64,000 nucleotides of DNA from Hoeflea_A sp040932035 (GTDB taxonomy: Bacteria > Pseudomonadota > Alphaproteobacteria > Rhizobiales > Rhizobiaceae): positions 434,001 through 498,000 of the forward strand of contig NZ_JBFRBB010000004.1 of assembly GCF_040932035.1 (NCBI RefSeq), read 5' to 3'. The translations under genes and the position numbers were made by a program. The notes under the pieces are model-generated. The model saw only the letters and a list, made by a program, of their open reading frames with translations, was not told where the DNA came from and ran no database searches. Every line of letters starts with the position of its first letter. The first letter of the stretch is position 1. Positions 27,437 to 36,416 of the stretch are shown piece after piece.

Positions 27437-28618
27437 ATGAATCAGCATACCAGTACCGAGGCGCCGGTTGACGCGTCTTCCGGTTCACAGGAAGCGGACA
27501 GCGGCGAGGACCCCGGAAGTAGGCAACTTCCCGTTCTAGTTCGCCCAACAGAGCGAAACGGCCACAGTTGGTGGTCACGGATATTACGGTTGTTCCGGGC
27601 ATCAGATGAGCACAGCCTCCGAGAGGACCTGACCGACGCGCTGTCGTCGGACGGGGCGTTCGGCGCTGCCTTTACGCCCGAGGAACGGGCCATGCTGCAC
27701 AATATCCTCAGGCTGCGCGAAGTGCGCGTCGAGGATGTCATGGTGCCGCGGGCGGAAATACGGGCCGCCGATTGTGACATCACGCTGGACGAGCTGATGG
27801 TGATGTTCGAGGAGTCGGGCCATTCACGCATGCCGGTCTATGGTGAGACTCTGGACGACCCGCGCGGCATGGTCCACATCCGCGACCTGGTGGCCTACAT
27901 AACAAAACAGGCACGCAATCGCCGGCGCGCCGCCCGCAACGGTTCGGCAAAAACGGCCAATGGCTCGGCCGCCGCCAAGAAGGACAAACCCGTTAAGGCA
28001 GGCCAGTTTGATCTGGCACGGGTCGAGCTGACAAAGACGGTTCAGGATGCGGGCATCATCCGCGATGTCCTGTTTGTTCCGCCCTCCATGCTGGCATCCG
28101 ATCTGATGCAGCGCATGCAGGCCATGCGCACGCAGATGGCATTGGTGATCGACGAATATGGCGGCACCGACGGCCTCGTGTCGCTGGAAGACATCGTTGA
28201 AATGGTGGTCGGCGACATCGAGGACGAGCATGACGACGAAGCCGACATGATCACCAGCACGTCCGAAGATGTGTTTGTTGCCGACGCCCGCGCCGAGCTT
28301 GAGGACATTGCCAAGGTTGTCGGCAAGGATTTCGATTTCGGCGACAAGGCCGAAGATGTCGATACGCTCGGCGGTCTTATCTTTTCCGCCATAGGCCGCA
28401 TTCCGGCACGCGGCGAGGTGGTGAGAGCTTTGCCGCAGTTCGAATTCCACGTCCTCGATGCCGATCCGCGGCGCATTAAGCGCGTGCGCATTGTTCGCCG
28501 CAAGATGGTGGAACGCCGCCGCCGGCCGCAAAAGTCGGAAACTGACCGCAGCGAACCGTCCGCGGGCCAAAAAAAGGGCAAGGTGCTTGAAGCCCCGCCC
28601 GGACAAGGTGTGAAATAA
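27437..28618 (+). CDS. tlyC: Hemolysin-family CBS-domain protein (TlyC/CorC type)
   Basis: The 393-residue protein has two CBS domains (about residues 95-155 and 205-260) and a carboxy-terminal CorC_HlyC domain (about 275-360). The CBS1 region reads VEDVMVPRAEIRA and the CBS2 region MALVIDEYGGTDGLVSLEDI. No transmembrane helix is evident, unlike the CNNM-domain relatives. A basic, low-complexity insert (about 158-188, Arg, Lys, Ala and Asn rich) separates the CBS units. In the E. coli neighbourhood CorC is linked to magnesium/cobalt efflux. The name hemolysin is historical and not evidence of toxicity. Confidence 0.88.
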   Translation: MNQHTSTEAPVDASSGSQEADSGEDPGSRQLPVLVRPTERNGHSWWSRILRLFRASDEHSLREDLTDALSSDGAFGAAFTPEERAMLHNILRLREVRVEDVMVPRAEIRAADCDITLDELMVMFEESGHSRMPVYGETLDDPRGMVHIRDLVAYITKQARNRRRAARNGSAKTANGSAAAKKDKPVKAGQFDLARVELTKTVQDAGIIRDVLFVPPSMLASDLMQRMQAMRTQMALVIDEYGGTDGLVSLEDIVEMVVGDIEDEHDDEADMITSTSEDVFVADARAELEDIAKVVGKDFDFGDKAEDVDTLGGLIFSAIGRIPARGEVVRALPQFEFHVLDADPRRIKRVRIVRRKMVERRRRPQKSETDRSEPSAGQKKGKVLEAPPGQGVK

Positions 28619-28802
28619 ACAAGCTCCGTTTGGAACCCTCTGGGCGGCCAGCCGTTTGAAACGGGTCAATAACCGGTTCCTTTGCTATAAATCCCTGTGC
28701 GCCTGATTCGCGGATCGGGCCTGTCCGGCTGGATTATTGCCTGACCGCCGGCAGCGCTACGTTGCGTATCGGTGGCTGCGTTCACCGGCATATGGAGGGG
28801 TT

Positions 28803-30389
28803 ATGGAGCGTTTGGCCGGAAAAATCATGCTGCTTTGGGGAGCAAGGCGGTGGGCTGTTTCATTTCTTGCCGGCGCTCTGGGCGTTCTTTCCCAGCCGCC
28901 ATTTGATTTTTTTGCGGTACTTTTTGTCTCCTTCACCGTTCTTGTCTGGCTGTTGGATGGCGCCAGCGGAAATGCCGAGGCAGGTATTCTGGGACGCCTG
29001 AGGCCGGCCTTCTGGACCGGATGGTGGTTTGGCTTCGGGTATTTTACCGGCGGATTGTGGTGGCTGGGCAATGCGCTCCTGATCGAGGCTGAGGAATTCG
29101 CCTGGGCTCTTCCACTGGCGGTTTTCGGTCTCCCGGCCCTGCTTGCGCTGTTCTACGGCCTTGCAACCGCCTTTGCACGGGCTCTTTGGTCCGACGGACT
29201 TGGGCGCATATGTGCACTTGCATGCGGTTTTGGACTTGCCGAATGGCTGCGCAGCTTCGTGCTCACGGGTTTTCCATGGAATGCCATCGGCTATGGTGCG
29301 ATGCCGGTTCCGCTGATGATGCAGTCATCGGCGCTGATTGGCATATTCGGCATGTCGGCGCTGGCTGTGTTTGTGTTTTCGGTTCCCGCACTGATCGCAA
29401 CGCGCCGGGGCTTGGCGCCGGGCCTGGTTATCGCGGTGCTGTTGCTGACCGCCCATCTCGGTTTCGGATACTGGCGGCTTTCCGGCCCCTTGCCTGGTGC
29501 TGAGGACGACATCATCGTGCGCATCGTCCAGCCCTCAGTCGATCAGTCGAAGAAATGGGACGACGGCGAACGCAAACAGATCTTTGAAACCCTGCTTTCA
29601 CTGACCGCAAGGCCGTCCGATACTGGTGTCCAGCCCACCTATATCATCTGGCCCGAGACATCGGTGCCGTTCCTCCTGACCAGCAACCCGGCGGCGCTGA
29701 CCATGATCGGGCAGACGCTGACTGAGGGACAGACCCTCATAACAGGCGCCGTGCGTGAGGAGAGCGTCCAGGCCGGGCAGGCGCCACGATACTATAACTC
29801 GATTTTTGTCATCGACGACAAGGGACAGATTGCGGCCGCGGCCGACAAGCTTCACCTGGTCCCGTTCGGCGAATACCTGCCATTTGCATCGCTCCTGAAA
29901 AGCGCAGGCCTTGATACGATTGCAAATACTCCCGGGAGTTTTTCAGCCGGAAGTCGCCGTTATACTGTGCCTGTACAAGAAAATAAGTACTTTTTGCCAA
30001 TGGTTTGCTACGAGGTCATTTTTCCCGCGAAAATGGCAGCGGAAGGCCCGCCCGCCGACTTTATCGTCAACGTGACGAATGATGCCTGGTACGGCAACAC
30101 ACCGGGTCCATACCAGCATTTCCGCCAGGCCCAATTGCGTGCGGTTGAGGCCGGGATTCCGCTTGTACGGGCGGCAAATAACGGGATTTCTGCAGTCACG
30201 GATGCCAGGGGGCGAGTTCTCTCGGGATTGTCACAAAACGTGATTGGCTATGTCGACGTCAAGTTGCCAAAAAAAATACACGCAGTCGGAAGTAATTGGA
30301 GCGCTAATCTAGCCTTCTGGTTGATTATCGCTTTACTTTTGATTGGGGCGACCGTTTCACGCTACAGTTTTATTCGGACCAGCAATTGA
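28803..30389 (+). CDS. lnt: Apolipoprotein N-acyltransferase
   Basis: The 528-residue inner-membrane enzyme adds the third acyl chain to the amino-terminal Cys of lipoproteins. About seven membrane helices precede a periplasmic nitrilase-like domain. The catalytic triad is seen as Glu in IWPETSVPF (about 285), Lys in AADKLHLVPFGEYLP (about 349) and Cys in MVCYEVIFP (about 402), with spacing close to the E. coli Glu267-Lys335-Cys387. ATG 28803 has an excellent GGAGGGG site, so the longer upstream frame is not used. Confidence 0.96.
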   Translation: MERLAGKIMLLWGARRWAVSFLAGALGVLSQPPFDFFAVLFVSFTVLVWLLDGASGNAEAGILGRLRPAFWTGWWFGFGYFTGGLWWLGNALLIEAEEFAWALPLAVFGLPALLALFYGLATAFARALWSDGLGRICALACGFGLAEWLRSFVLTGFPWNAIGYGAMPVPLMMQSSALIGIFGMSALAVFVFSVPALIATRRGLAPGLVIAVLLLTAHLGFGYWRLSGPLPGAEDDIIVRIVQPSVDQSKKWDDGERKQIFETLLSLTARPSDTGVQPTYIIWPETSVPFLLTSNPAALTMIGQTLTEGQTLITGAVREESVQAGQAPRYYNSIFVIDDKGQIAAAADKLHLVPFGEYLPFASLLKSAGLDTIANTPGSFSAGSRRYTVPVQENKYFLPMVCYEVIFPAKMAAEGPPADFIVNVTNDAWYGNTPGPYQHFRQAQLRAVEAGIPLVRAANNGISAVTDARGRVLSGLSQNVIGYVDVKLPKKIHAVGSNWSANLAFWLIIALLLIGATVSRYSFIRTSN

Positions 30390-30549
30390 CGAAAAACCCC
30401 TAAAATTGCATAGAATATAACTGTAAATTTGAACTGCTGGTGTTTCAGCTCAGTACGTCTTCCAATTGAGGCGATGGAGGCCAATACTTTAGCAGCGCCA
30501 GTGTCAACAAACACGTGGCAGGTGCCGTCACATCTGCGGGATATTGATT

Positions 30550-30969
30550 ATGAACACCATTGTTAGCAAAAAGAAACCAAATCCCATCGACATACACGTA
30601 GGCAGCCGCATCCGGTTGCGCCGTACTATGCTCGGTATGAGTCAAGAAAAATTGGGCGAGAGCCTCGGCATTACTTTTCAGCAGATCCAGAAGTATGAAA
30701 AGGGTACCAACCGTGTGGGCGCAAGCCGTCTGCAGAATATTTCGTCCATACTGAATGTTCCGGTTTCCTTTTTCTTCGAAGACGCTCCGGGCGATCCGTC
30801 AACCGGACAGCCGGGCGCATCTGAAGCGTCCAGCTCAAACTATGTTGTCGACTTTCTCTCATCATCCGAAGGCCTTCAGCTGAACCGCGCATTTGTAAAA
30901 ATCGACGACCCCAAGGTGCGTCGCAAGATCGTCGATCTTGTCAAGGCTCTGGCAGCAGACTCAGAGTAA
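30550..30969 (+). CDS. praR: XRE-family transcriptional regulator, PraR type
   Basis: The 139-residue regulator has an amino-terminal helix-turn-helix, RLRRTMLGMSQEKLGESLGI followed by TFQQIQKYEKGTNRVGASRL. A flexible, serine-rich middle separates it from a conserved carboxy helix (FVKIDDPKVRRKIVDLVKAL). This matches the PraR family of rhizobia, which represses biofilm and quorum-sensing genes. The position between lnt and metK also agrees with rhizobial genomes. Start ATG 30550 was preferred over a TTG two codons upstream. The target genes in this organism are unknown. Confidence 0.88.
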   Translation: MNTIVSKKKPNPIDIHVGSRIRLRRTMLGMSQEKLGESLGITFQQIQKYEKGTNRVGASRLQNISSILNVPVSFFFEDAPGDPSTGQPGASEASSSNYVVDFLSSSEGLQLNRAFVKIDDPKVRRKIVDLVKALAADSE

Positions 30970-30979
30970 ATCAGTGTTT

Positions 30980-31018
30980 CGGGAAATGGCCAAATTACAT
31001 TGGCCCGCGCCTTTCCCG
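30980..31018 (+). terminator. Hairpin after praR, possible weak terminator
   Basis: CGGGAAA (30980-30986) pairs with TTTCCCG (31012-31018), and an inner GGCC pairs with GGCC, giving a two-part stem 11 bases after the praR stop. Only TCATT follows, so it lacks a real T-run. Confidence 0.4.
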
Positions 31019-31141
31019 TCATTCTGACCGCCGGTCAAGAAACAAGCTAAGCCCCAGCAAGTTTCTCCCCATGCTCCAGCATACCTGCGACCGCAAAAAC
31101 GGCCTGTGCCCTGGCCAACCCCCAGATTTCGATCATATCAA

Positions 31142-31155
31142 GATATATTTATATC
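31142..31155. promoter_or_regulatory. AT-rich palindrome upstream of metK
   Basis: GATATATTTATATC pairs six bases on each side around TT, in an AT-rich patch 72 bases before metK. The 257-bp praR-metK space holds no riboswitch I can recognise. The palindrome could be an operator or part of a promoter. Confidence 0.35.
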
Positions 31156-31226
31156 GTTCTGCGCTTGTATTTGCCGTCCGTTTTAAATAACTAGACGACA
31201 TCAACGTGCAGTTCTGAGAGGCGGGT

Positions 31227-32507
31227 ATGGCGCGCAGCAATTATCTCTTCACGAGTGAATCGGTATCTGAAGGACATCCGGACAAGGTTTGTGACCGGAT
31301 TTCGGACGAAATTGTCGATCTGATTTACAAGGAAGCACGCAAGACGGGGGTCGATCCCTGGAGCGTCCGGATTGCCGCGGAGACGCTGGCGACCACAAAC
31401 CGCGTCGTGATTGCGGGCGAGGTTCGCGTGCCCCCGACGCTGATGAAGAAAGACAAGCACGGAAACGACGTGATCAATCCGTCCCGATTCCGTTCGGCCG
31501 CACGCCGCGCCATTCGCGATATCGGTTATGAGCAGGACGGTTTCCACTGGAAGACCGCCCGCATCGATGTGCTGTTGCACAGCCAGTCTGCCGACATTGC
31601 CCAGGGCGTGGACAACGCCGCCGACCAGCAGGGCGATGAAGGCGCGGGCGATCAGGGCATCATGTTCGGATATGCCTGCAACGAGACGCCGGACCTTATG
31701 CCGGCGCCCATTTACTATTCCCACCAGATCCTGCGCCTGCTTGCCGATGCGCGCAAGAGTGGTGAAGGCGAGGCCGCCTCCCTCGGGCCAGACAGCAAGA
31801 GCCAGGTGACCGTGCGTTATATCGATGGAAAACCCCACGAGGTTACGCAGATCGTCCTGTCGACGCAGCATCTCGATGACAGCTGGGAATCCGACAAGGT
31901 GCGGCAGGTTGTCGAGCCCTATATCCGAGAAGCGCTGGGGGATCTGCCCATTGCGGACGATTGCAACTGGTACATCAACCCGACGGGCAAATTCGTCATT
32001 GGCGGCCCCGACGGCGATGCCGGACTGACCGGGCGCAAGATCATCGTCGATACCTATGGCGGCGCTGCGCCCCATGGCGGTGGTGCATTCTCGGGCAAGG
32101 ACACCACCAAGGTCGACCGTTCCGCCGCCTATATGGCGCGTTATCTAGCCAAGAACATCGTGGCTGCGAAACTTGCCGACAGGTGCACAATCCAGCTTTC
32201 CTACGCAATTGGCGTCGCTCAGCCGCTGTCGATCTATCTCAATTTCCACGAGACCGGAAAAGTGTCCGAGGAACTGGTTGAAGGCATCATCCCGAACCTG
32301 GTCGACCTTTCGCCGACCGGCATTCGCCGTCACCTTGATCTCAATAAGCCGATTTACGCCAAAACCGCCGCTTACGGCCATTTTGGCCGCAAGGGCGGAC
32401 GCGACGGCTCGTTCTCCTGGGAGAAGACGGACCTCGTCAAACCCCTGAAGGGTGCACTGAGAGCGAAGACCACGAACGGAGCTGCCGCAGCAACCGTGGT
32501 TGCCTAG
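31227..32507 (+). CDS. metK: S-adenosylmethionine synthetase
   Basis: The 426-residue enzyme makes SAM from methionine and ATP. The amino-terminal signature SEGHPDKVCDRISDEIVD, the hexapeptide GAGDQG (about residues 135-140) and the phosphate loop GGGAFSGKDTTKVDRSAAY are all present. It is about 40 residues longer than E. coli MetK, with extra sequence near KKDKHGNDVINPSRF. That length is usual for rhizobial forms. The gene supplies methyl donor for the several methyltransferases in this window. It is followed 51 bases later by trmB. Confidence 0.97.
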   Translation: MARSNYLFTSESVSEGHPDKVCDRISDEIVDLIYKEARKTGVDPWSVRIAAETLATTNRVVIAGEVRVPPTLMKKDKHGNDVINPSRFRSAARRAIRDIGYEQDGFHWKTARIDVLLHSQSADIAQGVDNAADQQGDEGAGDQGIMFGYACNETPDLMPAPIYYSHQILRLLADARKSGEGEAASLGPDSKSQVTVRYIDGKPHEVTQIVLSTQHLDDSWESDKVRQVVEPYIREALGDLPIADDCNWYINPTGKFVIGGPDGDAGLTGRKIIVDTYGGAAPHGGGAFSGKDTTKVDRSAAYMARYLAKNIVAAKLADRCTIQLSYAIGVAQPLSIYLNFHETGKVSEELVEGIIPNLVDLSPTGIRRHLDLNKPIYAKTAAYGHFGRKGGRDGSFSWEKTDLVKPLKGALRAKTTNGAAAATVVA

Positions 32508-32558
32508 CTGCAGATCGGTATTTTGCAGCCAGGTCTGTTCTTTCAAGGATGATTGAAC

Positions 32559-33257
32559 ATGTCGTCTGAACATCCCAAACGTGCGACGGAAGCGTTTTTC
32601 GGTCGCCGCAAGGGAAAGACGCTGCGTGCCGCTCAGGCGGAGGCAATGAAGACGCTGTTGCCGAAACTGCGGCTTGACCCTGATGCCGCGCCGCCCGATC
32701 GTCTCGCCGATCTTTTCGACAGGGACTATCCCCGATATCGCCTCGAAATCGGCTTTGGCGGTGGCGAGCATCTGCTTTACCGGGCCCGGGCCGGTACCGA
32801 TACCGGCTTTATCGGCGTTGAGCCCTTCGTCAACGGACTGGCCAAATGCGTCAGTGCGCTTGCTGCCGATCCGCTGAAAAATATCAGGCTCTATGACGAT
32901 GATGCGACCCGCATTCTGGACTGGCTTCCCGAAGCGTCCATTGACCATGTCGATCTTCTCTATCCTGATCCATGGCCGAAAAAGAGGCATTGGAAGCGCC
33001 GGTTCGTATCAGACGTCAATCTTGACCGCCTGGCTCGTGTGCTGAAACCGGGTGGCCTGTTTTGTTTTGCATCCGATATAGATACCTATGTGAACTGGAC
33101 GCTGCAGCACTGCCGACGGCATCCTGCATTTGACTGGCAGGCAACAAGTGCTGTCGATTGGCAACAACCCTATGAGGGGTGGCCGGGAACGCGTTACGAG
33201 GCAAAGGCTTTGCGGGAAGGTCGCGTGCCGGCCTACCTCACATTCCAGCGACGCTAG
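32559..33257 (+). CDS. trmB: tRNA (guanine-N7-)-methyltransferase
   Basis: The 232-residue enzyme methylates G46 of tRNA with SAM. The SAM-binding motif is LEIGFGGGEHLLYRAR, followed by FIGVEPFVNGLAKCV. The catalytic segment LLYPDPWPKKRHWKRRFV is the TrmB hallmark. ATG 32559 follows AAGGA. Its position after metK is conserved in rhizobia. Confidence 0.96.
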   Translation: MSSEHPKRATEAFFGRRKGKTLRAAQAEAMKTLLPKLRLDPDAAPPDRLADLFDRDYPRYRLEIGFGGGEHLLYRARAGTDTGFIGVEPFVNGLAKCVSALAADPLKNIRLYDDDATRILDWLPEASIDHVDLLYPDPWPKKRHWKRRFVSDVNLDRLARVLKPGGLFCFASDIDTYVNWTLQHCRRHPAFDWQATSAVDWQQPYEGWPGTRYEAKALREGRVPAYLTFQRR

Positions 33258-33287
33258 AACACGATTGTGCGTTCACCCTGTATTGAC

Positions 33288-33316
33288 CTTGCAATCGGTC
33301 GGCTTCGGGAGTATAT
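33288..33316 (+). promoter_or_regulatory. Candidate housekeeping promoter for the rimP-nusA-infB operon
   Basis: CTTGCA (33288-33293), a 17-base spacer and GTATAT (33311-33316) resemble the rhizobial sigma-70 consensus CTTGAC-N17-CTATAT. Transcription would begin near 33322, upstream of the terminator listed next. Confidence 0.45.
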
Positions 33317-33343
33317 CAAGCGAAAATCTTGATCATCCAGAGC

Positions 33344-33374
33344 AAGAGTGGGCCACCCGGACCCGCTCTTTTTT
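33344..33374 (+). terminator. Intrinsic terminator between trmB and rimP
   Basis: AAGAGTGGG pairs with CCCGCTCTT (one G-T wobble) around a CCACCCGGA loop and runs into a six-T tract. It can end trmB transcription. Because it lies downstream of the candidate rimP promoter it may also act as an attenuator. Confidence 0.9.
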
Positions 33375-33403
33375 GTTAGTTGGGGTCCTTGCGGGCCCGC
33401 GTT

Positions 33404-34027
33404 ATGAGGCAGCGATTGTCCGACGAAGCAGCCATTGGCGGAACCACGGTAGAAGGCCGTCTGATAACCGAGACGGGACTTGACGCACGTGTTGCGGCCA
33501 TTATCGAACCGGTTCTCGAATCGATGGATTTCCGGCTTGTGCGCGTTCGTTTGTCCGGCCAGAACGGCCTGACCCTTCAGATTATGGCCGAGCGCAACGA
33601 CGGAACCATGACGGTCGAGGACTGCGAAGCCCTGTCACGGGCCCTGTCGCCGGTGCTTGACGTCGAAGATCCCATCGACCGGGCCTACCATCTGGAGATT
33701 TCGTCACCGGGCATCGACCGCCCGATGGTGCGCAAATCCGATTTCGAGCGCTGGTGCGGACATCTCGTCAAATGCGAAACCTCGGTCATGGTGGCTGAAC
33801 GCAAGCGTTTTCGCGGCAAGATCGCCGAAGTTGACGGTGATGGCTTTGTTCTGCAACGGGACCAGGCAAGCTACGGCGACGAGCCAGTAGTGCGCATTCC
33901 CTTCGACGCGCTCAGCGAGGCCAAACTGATTTTAACCGATGACCTTATTCGCGACGCACTTGCCGCCGACAAGGCCGCAAAGGCAGCGCGTGCGAATGAG
34001 GAAAATGCCGAAGATAAAGGCAACTAG
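33404..34027 (+). CDS. rimP: Ribosome maturation factor RimP
   Basis: The product (207 residues from ATG 33404) assists 30S subunit assembly. The amino-terminal domain carries VAAIIEPVLESMDFRLVRVR and the conserved YHLEISSPGIDRP loop, followed by the SH3-like carboxy domain (about residues 115-185). The start is uncertain: TTG 33416 has the better ribosome site (GAGG) and would give MSDEAA, typical of relatives. It begins the rimP-nusA-ylxR-infB-rbfA-truB-rpsO-pnp run. Confidence 0.94.
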   Translation: MRQRLSDEAAIGGTTVEGRLITETGLDARVAAIIEPVLESMDFRLVRVRLSGQNGLTLQIMAERNDGTMTVEDCEALSRALSPVLDVEDPIDRAYHLEISSPGIDRPMVRKSDFERWCGHLVKCETSVMVAERKRFRGKIAEVDGDGFVLQRDQASYGDEPVVRIPFDALSEAKLILTDDLIRDALAADKAAKAARANEENAEDKGN

Positions 34028-34079
34028 AATATAAACGGCGGCGGCAGGTGCCGCGCCATGCCATGTGATGGAGAGCAAA

Positions 34080-35738
34080 ATGGCAGTGAGTGCAAACAGG
34101 CTCGAACTTCTTCAGATCGCGGACGCAGTCGCCCGCGAGAAGGCGATCGACCGCGATATCGTCATAGATGCAATGGCGGATGCCATCCAGAAGGCGGCCC
34201 GTTCGCGCTATGGCTCTGAATCCAACATTCGTGCCGATATCAATCCGAAGACCGGCGAGATCAAGCTTCAGCGCCTGCTCGAAGTGGTTGAGGCCGTCGA
34301 AGACTACTCGACGCAGATCGCCATTGAACTGGCACGCGACCGCAACCCGGAAGCGCAGCTGGGCGATTTTATTGCCGAACCTCTGCCGCCTATGGATTTT
34401 GGCCGCATCGCCGCCCAGTCGGCAAAACAGGTGATTGTGCAGAAGGTCCGTGAGGCCGAGCGTGATCGCCAGTACGAAGAATTCAAGGACCGCGTCGGCG
34501 AGATTGTCAACGGCACCGTCAAGCGTGTCGAATACGGCAACGTGATCGTCGATCTTGGCCGGGGCGAAGCGATTATTCGCCGCGACGAGCTGATCCCGCG
34601 TGAAAATTTCCGCTATGGCGACCGGGTGCGTGCATTCGTTTATGACGTGCGCCGCGAACAGCGCGGTCCGCAGATCTTCCTGTCGCGTACCCATCCGCAG
34701 TTCATGGTCAAGCTGTTCACGATGGAAGTTCCGGAAATCTACGACGGTATCATCGAGATCAGATCCGTTGCCCGCGACCCGGGCTCCCGCGCCAAGATCG
34801 CGGTGATCTCCAACGACAGTTCCATCGACCCGGTCGGGGCCTGCGTGGGCATGCGCGGCAGCCGCGTTCAGGCCGTTGTCGGTGAACTGCAGGGTGAAAA
34901 GATCGACATCATCCCGTGGTCGATGGATCCGGCGTCGTTCATCGTCAATGCCCTGCAGCCGGCGGAAGTCGCCAAGGTGGTGCTTGACGAAGATGCGGAG
35001 CGGATTGAAGTGGTCGTCCCGGATGATCAGCTTTCGCTTGCCATTGGCCGTCGCGGCCAGAATGTACGGCTCGCATCGCAGCTTACCGGCTGGGATATCG
35101 ACATCCTGACGGAACAGGAAGAATCGGAGCGCCGCCAGAAGGAATTCAACGAGCGTACCGAACTCTTCATGAATGCGCTCAATGTCGACGAGATGGTCGG
35201 CCAGGTTCTGGCATCGGAAGGCTTCTCCCAGGTTGAGGAAGTCGCTTATGTCGACCTGGAGGAAATCGCGTCGATTGAAGGGTTTGACGAGGAGACGGCT
35301 GAGGAAATCCAGAGCCGCGCCCGCGAATATCTTGAAGCGATTGAGGCAGAACTCGAAGAAAAGCGTGTTGAACTGGGCGTTTCCGACGAATTGCGTGCAA
35401 TCCCGGGCATGACCACGGCCATGATGGTTGCGGTTGGCGAAGACGGCATCAAGACGATGGACGATTTTGCCGGTTGCGCCGCCGATGACCTTGTCGGCTG
35501 GACGGAACGCAAGGACGGTGAAACGACGAAATTCGAGGGCCTGTTCTCCAATCTGGATGTATCGCGCGCCGATGCCGAGCAAATGATTGTTGCGGCGAGG
35601 CTGGCGGCCGGTTGGATCACCGAGGAGGATCTGATCCAGCAAGAGCAGGAGGCCGCTGAGGGCGAAGAAGGCGAAGAAGTCGAGGAAGGTGAGACCGGCG
35701 AAGCCGAAACGGCAACGGACGAGGTAGCGCAGGCCTGA
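34080..35738 (+). CDS. nusA: Transcription termination/antitermination factor NusA
   Basis: The 552-residue RNA polymerase-binding protein has the amino-terminal domain (1-130, LELLQIADAVAREKAIDRD), an S1 domain (about 135-200), tandem KH domains with GACVGMRGSRVQAVV and AIGRRGQNVRLASQLTGW, and two carboxy-terminal helical repeats (from about 360). The very acidic tail (from about 520) is usual for alphaproteobacteria. ATG 34080 follows GGAGAG and yields MAVSANRLELLQ, as in rhizobial orthologues. Confidence 0.97.
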   Translation: MAVSANRLELLQIADAVAREKAIDRDIVIDAMADAIQKAARSRYGSESNIRADINPKTGEIKLQRLLEVVEAVEDYSTQIAIELARDRNPEAQLGDFIAEPLPPMDFGRIAAQSAKQVIVQKVREAERDRQYEEFKDRVGEIVNGTVKRVEYGNVIVDLGRGEAIIRRDELIPRENFRYGDRVRAFVYDVRREQRGPQIFLSRTHPQFMVKLFTMEVPEIYDGIIEIRSVARDPGSRAKIAVISNDSSIDPVGACVGMRGSRVQAVVGELQGEKIDIIPWSMDPASFIVNALQPAEVAKVVLDEDAERIEVVVPDDQLSLAIGRRGQNVRLASQLTGWDIDILTEQEESERRQKEFNERTELFMNALNVDEMVGQVLASEGFSQVEEVAYVDLEEIASIEGFDEETAEEIQSRAREYLEAIEAELEEKRVELGVSDELRAIPGMTTAMMVAVGEDGIKTMDDFAGCAADDLVGWTERKDGETTKFEGLFSNLDVSRADAEQMIVAARLAAGWITEEDLIQQEQEAAEGEEGEEVEEGETGEAETATDEVAQA

Positions 35739-35762
35739 TTTTTGGGCCGGGCGGCTTGTTGA

Positions 35763-36416
35763 ATGGGGTTGCGCGCAGAGGTGAACGACCGGACCTGTAT
35801 CGTAACGCGTCAAAGCGGGCCGTCGGACCGGATGATTCGGTTTGTGGCCGATCCGCAGGGTGTCGTTGTTCCCGACCTGAAGGCGCAATTGCCCGGGCGT
35901 GGTTGCTGGGTGACAGCCGATAGGCGCCTTGTCCGACAGGCGATGAAAAAGAACCTGTTCGCGCGGGCGCTGAAGGCGAAAGTCACGGTGCCCGTGGAGT
36001 TGGACGCAACGGTCGATGCGCTGCTCGTCTCGGCCCTTACCGGCATGATCGCCCTGGCGAGGAAGGCCGGTCAGATGGTCGCAGGATCGGGAAAGGTGGA
36101 CGCCGCCGTCCGATCGGGTCAGGCTCTTGCGGTATTCCATTCGACGGATGCCGCGGCCGATGGCGTAAGGAAAATAGATCAGGCCCGCCACGCGTGGGCC
36201 GCGTCCGGAGGCGACGAGATCAGTTCATTTCGCCTCCTGTCGGGAGAAGAAATGGCCATTGTGATGGCCGGCGGCAACACAATCCACCTCGCAGCGCTTG
36301 CAGGGCAGGCCGGTGAGGGTGTAGTGAAACGCGCAAGGATGCTTGACCGGTACCGCAATAGAGCGGAAAACGGTCAGATAGCGGGCGATCCCGCAGAGGA
36401 AACGGATACGGAATGA
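35763..36416 (+). CDS. YlxR (DUF448)-L7Ae-like RNA-binding fusion protein
   Basis: The 217-residue protein joins two RNA-binding modules. Residues 1-80 match YlxR/RnpM, with RTCIVTRQSGPSDRMIRFV and the diagnostic GRGCWV. Residues about 85-190 resemble the L7Ae/YlxQ fold, with ALTGMIALARKAGQMVAGSG and a later SSGG-like turn region. In Gram-positive bacteria YlxR and YlxQ are separate neighbours in the nusA operon; here they are one chain, as in many alphaproteobacteria. YlxR has been reported to bind RNase P RNA in Gram-positives, but the role here is unknown. The 3' end overlaps infB (ATGA). Confidence 0.85.
   Translation: MGLRAEVNDRTCIVTRQSGPSDRMIRFVADPQGVVVPDLKAQLPGRGCWVTADRRLVRQAMKKNLFARALKAKVTVPVELDATVDALLVSALTGMIALARKAGQMVAGSGKVDAAVRSGQALAVFHSTDAAADGVRKIDQARHAWAASGGDEISSFRLLSGEEMAIVMAGGNTIHLAALAGQAGEGVVKRARMLDRYRNRAENGQIAGDPAEETDTE

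Noticed and set aside
27437..28618. True hemolysin toxin
   Set aside because: The CBS and CorC_HlyC domains point to a cytoplasmic regulatory or transport-linked protein; the family name is historical.
30970..31226. SAM-responsive riboswitch before metK
   Set aside because: The spacer has a hairpin and a palindrome but no pattern I can match to known SAM riboswitch classes.
33945..36191. Very long open frame on the minus strand opposite nusA and ylxR
   Set aside because: It is antisense to two certain genes, has no family motif and no ribosome site. GC-rich coding DNA often leaves such a frame open.
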